A DNA stretch of 53,584 bases from JAAYDY01 sp964500225 (GTDB taxonomy: Bacteria; Planctomycetota; Phycisphaerae; FEN-1346; JAACEH01): assembly GCA_964500225.1 (NCBI GenBank), contig CAZCOA010000015.1, forward strand, positions 1 through 53,584, given 5' to 3'. The notes beneath the pieces are model-generated. The model was not told the origin of the DNA, made no database searches, and was given only the letters and a program-made list of their open reading frames with translations. This document shows positions 50,309-53,584 of this stretch, piece after piece (the stretch's first letter is position 1; every line of letters begins with the position of its first letter). A program made the translations under genes and the position numbers.

Positions 50309-51208
50309 TCACGGTCCCCCGTTCCACGGATGGCCCAACCGCGCGCCCTGCTCGACCATCTCTTTCTGAAACGCCTCTTCCGTCAAAAACTCCACCACGC
50401 CATTCATGCGGTACACGTTGCGCCCGTCGGGCTGCGTCTTCAGCCACGTGACATACCCGTGGGTCGCCTTGCCGTCGTAGAGGATGATCGTCGATGCGGA
50501 CGAATCGTAGGTCAGGCCGCCGATGTACCCGTACTCCTGGTCCGTCGCCGGACACCGCTCGCCGTAGTAATACCCGAAATGCGCCGCCGTGGTCAGTTTC
50601 TCCGGCAACGTGACTGTGCCGGAGGCCGCGCCGCCGGAACTGGACATGGCTTCCGAGATGAGCCCACCGCCGCGGTAATACAGCGACTGGCGACACTCCT
50701 CGGCCTGTCCCTGGACGACGCCGATGTGGACCGCCGCGACGAACACGGCAATGCTCAGCCCCACCTGAGCCACGGTCCAGACCGCGCCAAGCACGGTGGC
50801 GACCATGGCGAGCCGCCGCCCGTGCGCCTGACGCGCTTTGGCGGCACGCGACCAACTGATCGCCCCGAAGACGGTCCCCAGCACGCTCACGCACGGCACC
50901 GGCGCCAGCATCAGAGCCACCCGCGGCGTCGCGAAAATACTCTCTGAGCCGCTCCCGGCGACGGTGCCCGTCGCCCCCGCCGCCTGCAATGCCGTCGGGT
51001 CCACGCTCAGCACCGACTCGGGCACCGACAGGCGACGCGGACCGTGTATCACCGGCGCCTGGAGTGCCGACGCCCCGCCCGCTGCTGCGGCGCCGGGGCT
51101 GGGGATCCCGATCACCCGGCCGCACTCGGGACACTGGCCCTTGCGACCGGCGAAACGGTCTTCCACCTCCACGCCTTCGCCGCAATGCGGACACCGGAAT
51201 TCGATCAT
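50309..51208 (-). CDS. Zinc-ribbon membrane protein with H-X9-DG-like tail
   Basis: This 299-residue protein has the same N-terminal ribbon (Cys6, Cys9, Cys26, Cys29), two membrane segments (about 100-120 and 135-160), and a C-terminal domain. Its end, IILYDGKATHG...DGRNVYRMNGVVEFLTEEAFQKEM, resembles the H-X9-DG motif and the following VEFL strand of planctomycete prepilin-like proteins. Together with its neighbour it suggests a small family in which a prepilin-type surface domain is fused to a zinc ribbon. Function unknown. Confidence 0.78.
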   Translation of the reverse strand: MIEFRCPHCGEGVEVEDRFAGRKGQCPECGRVIGIPSPGAAAAGGASALQAPVIHGPRRLSVPESVLSVDPTALQAAGATGTVAGSGSESIFATPRVALMLAPVPCVSVLGTVFGAISWSRAAKARQAHGRRLAMVATVLGAVWTVAQVGLSIAVFVAAVHIGVVQGQAEECRQSLYYRGGGLISEAMSSSGGAASGTVTLPEKLTTAAHFGYYYGERCPATDQEYGYIGGLTYDSSASTIILYDGKATHGYVTWLKTQPDGRNVYRMNGVVEFLTEEAFQKEMVEQGARLGHPWNGGP

Positions 51209-51226
51209 GCGGACGTCTCCGCCGTC

Positions 51227-51925
51227 CTACTCGTTCATCAGCACCGAATGCTCGTAGCCGCGACGGAACTGGAGCCATGCCGATAGCAACAGCACCAGCG
51301 ACAACACCGGCTCGATCAGGAAACGCCCCCAATGATAGTACAGGCCCCCGTCCGTCCACGTCGGGGTGTCCCCGCTCCGCACCAGCAAAACCAGCGACTG
51401 CCGAAAATCATCCAACTTGAACAGCGACCCGATGATGTCGCCGCTGGGAAGCAGCGGTTCCCAACTGACCACCGTCGCCGCCAGCAACAACAACAGGAAA
51501 AACGCCACCGTCAGCGACTGCACCCCCGCCAACCGACCCAGCAGCGCGATCTCCAAATACAGGAATATCGTGACCAGAAGCAGCACTGCCGCCATCAGGC
51601 CGATGACCCGGAACGTCGCCAGCAATTGCCGCACATACCGGAACCACTCCTCCGCCCGCTGCGCCGTCCACCAGCCGTTATCCCCAGACGCCTGCGAGAC
51701 GCCTTTCTCGGCCGACACCGACTCGGCCAAGCCCAGCGGGCCGTCGAACACGCCGGCCTGGAACGCCGCAAAGGCCGCCACGTGCAGCAGCAGCGCCGTC
51801 AGCACCAGCCAGAAAAACACGACTGCGAAAAAGTGCACCACCTTCAGCGACGCGATGAATCCTTCCGCCGTCGGATTTGGCAGCCGCACCGGCGGTAGGT
51901 CGCGAGAGGAACTTTCTTTGCTCAT
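51227..51925 (-). CDS. Multi-spanning membrane protein of unknown function
   Basis: This 232-residue protein has four or five hydrophobic helices (about residues 28-55, 100-125, 132-152 and 200-220). An N-terminal Pro/Ser-rich cytoplasmic tail precedes them. I recognise no family. It lies between the zinc-ribbon protein (18 bases) and hemL (25 bases), all in one direction. It may belong functionally to the zinc-ribbon group. Confidence 0.75.
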   Translation of the reverse strand: MSKESSSRDLPPVRLPNPTAEGFIASLKVVHFFAVVFFWLVLTALLLHVAAFAAFQAGVFDGPLGLAESVSAEKGVSQASGDNGWWTAQRAEEWFRYVRQLLATFRVIGLMAAVLLLVTIFLYLEIALLGRLAGVQSLTVAFFLLLLLAATVVSWEPLLPSGDIIGSLFKLDDFRQSLVLLVRSGDTPTWTDGGLYYHWGRFLIEPVLSLVLLLSAWLQFRRGYEHSVLMNE

Positions 51926-51950
51926 GGCTCTTGCTCCTGTAATCGAGCGG

Positions 51951-53243
51951 CTACGCCGCGGATAGCTCCTTCAACACCTCATCAGCGGCCTCCAACGTCG
52001 CCGCAATCTCCTCGTCCCCGTGCGCCGTTCCCACGAACATCGCCTCGAACTGGCTCGGCGCCAGATACACCCCTCGACGCAGCATCCCCCGAAAATAGCG
52101 GCCGTACCGTTCCGTGTCGCTCGCCGACGCCGTCACGTCGTCCCGCACCGGCCCCTCCGCAAAGAACGCGCACAGCATCGAGCCCACCTGGTGCACCTGC
52201 GACGCCACGGTGTGCCGAGCCGCAGACTCCCGAAGGCCCGCTGCCAGCCGCTGCGCGGACGCCTCCAGCCGCTCGTACGTCCCCGGCGCCGAGAGCACCT
52301 CCAGCGTCGCCAACCCACTCGCCATCGCCAGCGGATTCCCCGACAGCGTCCCGGCCTGATACACCGGCCCGTCCGGGCTCACCTGCTCCATGATCTCGCG
52401 ACGACCGCCGTACGCCCCCACCGGCAGGCCGCCCCCGATCACCTTGCCCAGCGTCGTCAGGTCCGGTCGCACTCCGTACCGCCCCTGCGCGCCGCCCCAG
52501 CCGACCCGAAATCCCGTCATTACTTCGTCGAATATCAACAGCGCTCCCGCTTCGTCGCACAACCGACGCAACGCCGGCAGAAAACCCGCCTCCGGCGGCA
52601 CCACCCCCATGTTCCCCGCCACCGGCTCGACGATCACGGCCGCCACCCGACGCCCATGCTCGGCCATGAGCGCCTCGACGCCCGTGACATCATTGTATCG
52701 TGCCACCAGCGTCGTCGCCGCCACCGCAGCCGGCACCCCCGGGCTCGACGGCTGTCCGAACGTCATCGCCCCGCTGCCGGCCTGCACCAACAAGGCGTCC
52801 ACGTGCCCGTGGTAACACCCGGCGAACTTCACGATCAGCTCCCGCCCCGTGAACGCCCGGGCCAGACGGATCGCCGACAGCGCGGCCTCCGTTCCGCTGT
52901 TGACGAACCGCAACCGCTCGATCGACGGCATCGCCTCGCAAATCCGGGCGGCCAGTTGCGTCTCCCGCTCCGTGGGAGCCCCGAAACTCGTCCCGTCGCG
53001 CAATGCCCGCGACACCGCCTCCACCACCGCCGGATGAGCATGACCCAGGACCAACGGCCCCCACGACGCCACGTAGTCGATGTACCGGTTGCCGTCCACG
53101 TCGATGATGTAGGCCCCCTGGCCGCGAGCGATGAACACGGGCCGCCCGCCCACCGCCTTGAAGGCGCGAACCGGGCTGTTCACCCCGCCGGCGATCACGC
53201 CCCGGGCCGCCTCGAACGCCTGCTGGGACCGCGTCAAGATCAT
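51951..53243 (-). CDS. hemL: Glutamate-1-semialdehyde 2,1-aminomutase
   Basis: This 430-residue PLP enzyme converts glutamate-1-semialdehyde to 5-aminolevulinate. GGVNSPVRAFKAVGG near residue 19 is the HemL signature, FVNSGTEA near 113, DEVMTGFR near 239, and the PLP-binding lysine is K267 in TLGKVIGGGLPVGAYGG. It pairs with HemA (4020-5306) as the C5 pathway for tetrapyrroles. The ATG at 53243 gives the usual N-terminus; readings from 53261 or a GTG at 53342 add Arg-rich residues without homology. A strong promoter lies at 53351-53379. Confidence 0.95.
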   Translation of the reverse strand: MILTRSQQAFEAARGVIAGGVNSPVRAFKAVGGRPVFIARGQGAYIIDVDGNRYIDYVASWGPLVLGHAHPAVVEAVSRALRDGTSFGAPTERETQLAARICEAMPSIERLRFVNSGTEAALSAIRLARAFTGRELIVKFAGCYHGHVDALLVQAGSGAMTFGQPSSPGVPAAVAATTLVARYNDVTGVEALMAEHGRRVAAVIVEPVAGNMGVVPPEAGFLPALRRLCDEAGALLIFDEVMTGFRVGWGGAQGRYGVRPDLTTLGKVIGGGLPVGAYGGRREIMEQVSPDGPVYQAGTLSGNPLAMASGLATLEVLSAPGTYERLEASAQRLAAGLRESAARHTVASQVHQVGSMLCAFFAEGPVRDDVTASASDTERYGRYFRGMLRRGVYLAPSQFEAMFVGTAHGDEEIAATLEAADEVLKELSAA

Positions 53244-53350
53244 CTCGCGCCTCAGTTCCATCCCCGTCCGCCGGAGCCCCCACAACCGCAGCAACACCCG
53301 CCATAAACCACGGCCGCGGGTCGGTCGGCGCAGAGTCTCCACGTCCTTTC

Positions 53351-53379
53351 AGTGTAGACGCCGCACCAGAACCGGTCAA
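53351..53379 (-). promoter_or_regulatory. Sigma70-type promoter of the hemL operon
   Basis: On the minus strand TTGACC (53379-53374) and TACACT (53356-53351) are 17 bases apart, with a predicted start near 53344. The downstream genes (membrane protein, zinc-ribbon proteins and transketolase) could be read from it. Confidence 0.65.
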
Positions 53380-53487
53380 CGCTTTTCGCCGCCCACGCCA
53401 CCCCTCTCGTCGTCAACGGACTGGCTGCGTCGGGTGCCATGCTGCGTGCCGCCGGCGGCGCAGGATGGTTTTTCCCCCCCCGTAAGC

Positions 53488-53493
53488 TATACT
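53488..53493 (+). promoter_or_regulatory. -10 element of the tRNA-Ser gene
   Basis: TATACT lies about 15 bases before the tRNA. A run of eight C precedes it; the -35 region (TGGTTT near 53466) is weak. Confidence 0.4.
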
Positions 53494-53508
53494 GCCGGTC
53501 CCACTCCA

Positions 53509-53584
53509 GGAGAGATGCCGGAGCGGCCGAACGGGCACGCGTGGAAAGCGTGTGTACCCGTAAGGGTACCCGGGGTTCGAATCC
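53509..53584 (+). tRNA. tRNA-Ser(GGA), cut by the window end
   Basis: The 5' acceptor GGAGAGA, a D arm, the anticodon arm CACGC-GTGGAAA-GCGTG with anticodon GGA, the long class II variable arm TACCCGTAAGGGTA and the T arm starting GGGGTTCGAATCC are all readable. The 3' acceptor end lies beyond the window. Confidence 0.95.

Noticed and set aside
1..53584. CRISPR arrays, insertion sequences, prophage or att sites
   Set aside because: I saw no regularly spaced repeats, transposase motifs, integrase or phage genes; the tRNA-Ser at the end has no integrase next to it within the window.

Overview
The window is a high-GC, gene-dense stretch of a diderm, flagellated bacterium. Both P-ring (FlgI) and L-ring (FlgH) genes are present, so there is an outer membrane. 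Several features suggest Planctomycetota, perhaps the Phycisphaerae side: a run of small membrane proteins with an N-terminal CX2CX16CX2C zinc ribbon and pseudopilin-like tails, an AhbB-type siroheme decarboxylase next to Met8 and HemA, and a CsrA/FliW-controlled flagellin operon. This is inference from gene content; no 16S or other marker is in view. Many genes have recognisable sigma70 promoters with 17-base spacers.

Layout. 1-1.6 kb (minus): an amidohydrolase-like protein without the metal-binding HxH, and a stand-alone IMP cyclohydrolase (N-terminal half of PurH). 1.8-7.4 kb (plus): a tightly packed operon with a second amidohydrolase-like protein, a siroheme decarboxylase subunit, Met8-type precorrin-2 dehydrogenase, HemA and a large GT-C membrane protein. 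Next come fhs (plus) and a RodA/FtsW protein (minus) with abutting stop codons, a lipoprotein, a DUF2148 ferredoxin-like protein, a low-complexity lipoprotein, leuD and another lipoprotein. 14.7-17.4 kb (plus): an LsrF-like aldolase/thiolase, an Rpe-family epimerase and a truncated RhaD-type short-chain dehydrogenase, probably one carbohydrate-phosphate pathway. 17.5-20.5 kb: an NAD-type isocitrate/isopropylmalate dehydrogenase divergent from an NAD-dependent epimerase, then a class IV aminotransferase. 20.6-21.4 kb: an orphan receiver-HPt protein.

21.8-36 kb (minus) is one 14-gene flagellar operon read from about 35.96 kb leftward: a 67-residue unknown, flgF, flgG, flgA, flgH, flgI, a FlgJ rod-binding domain, flgN, flgK, flgL, fliW, csrA and two flagellins. 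A near-perfect sigma54 promoter (36022-36037) lies upstream, and an intrinsic terminator (21735-21774) lies after the last flagellin. CsrA and FliW sit directly before the flagellins, and the last flagellin's leader carries three ANGGA motifs, which fits a CsrA-FliW-flagellin translational feedback loop.

36.3-43.5 kb (plus): an MBL-fold protein with an altered metal motif, two CNNM/CBS membrane proteins, trpS and a four-PAS hybrid histidine kinase. 43.5-53.3 kb (minus): a GntR/periplasmic-binding-type regulator, rmuC, a CYTH protein, a transketolase, three zinc-ribbon membrane proteins, a further membrane protein and hemL. The window ends inside a tRNA-Ser(GGA) gene.
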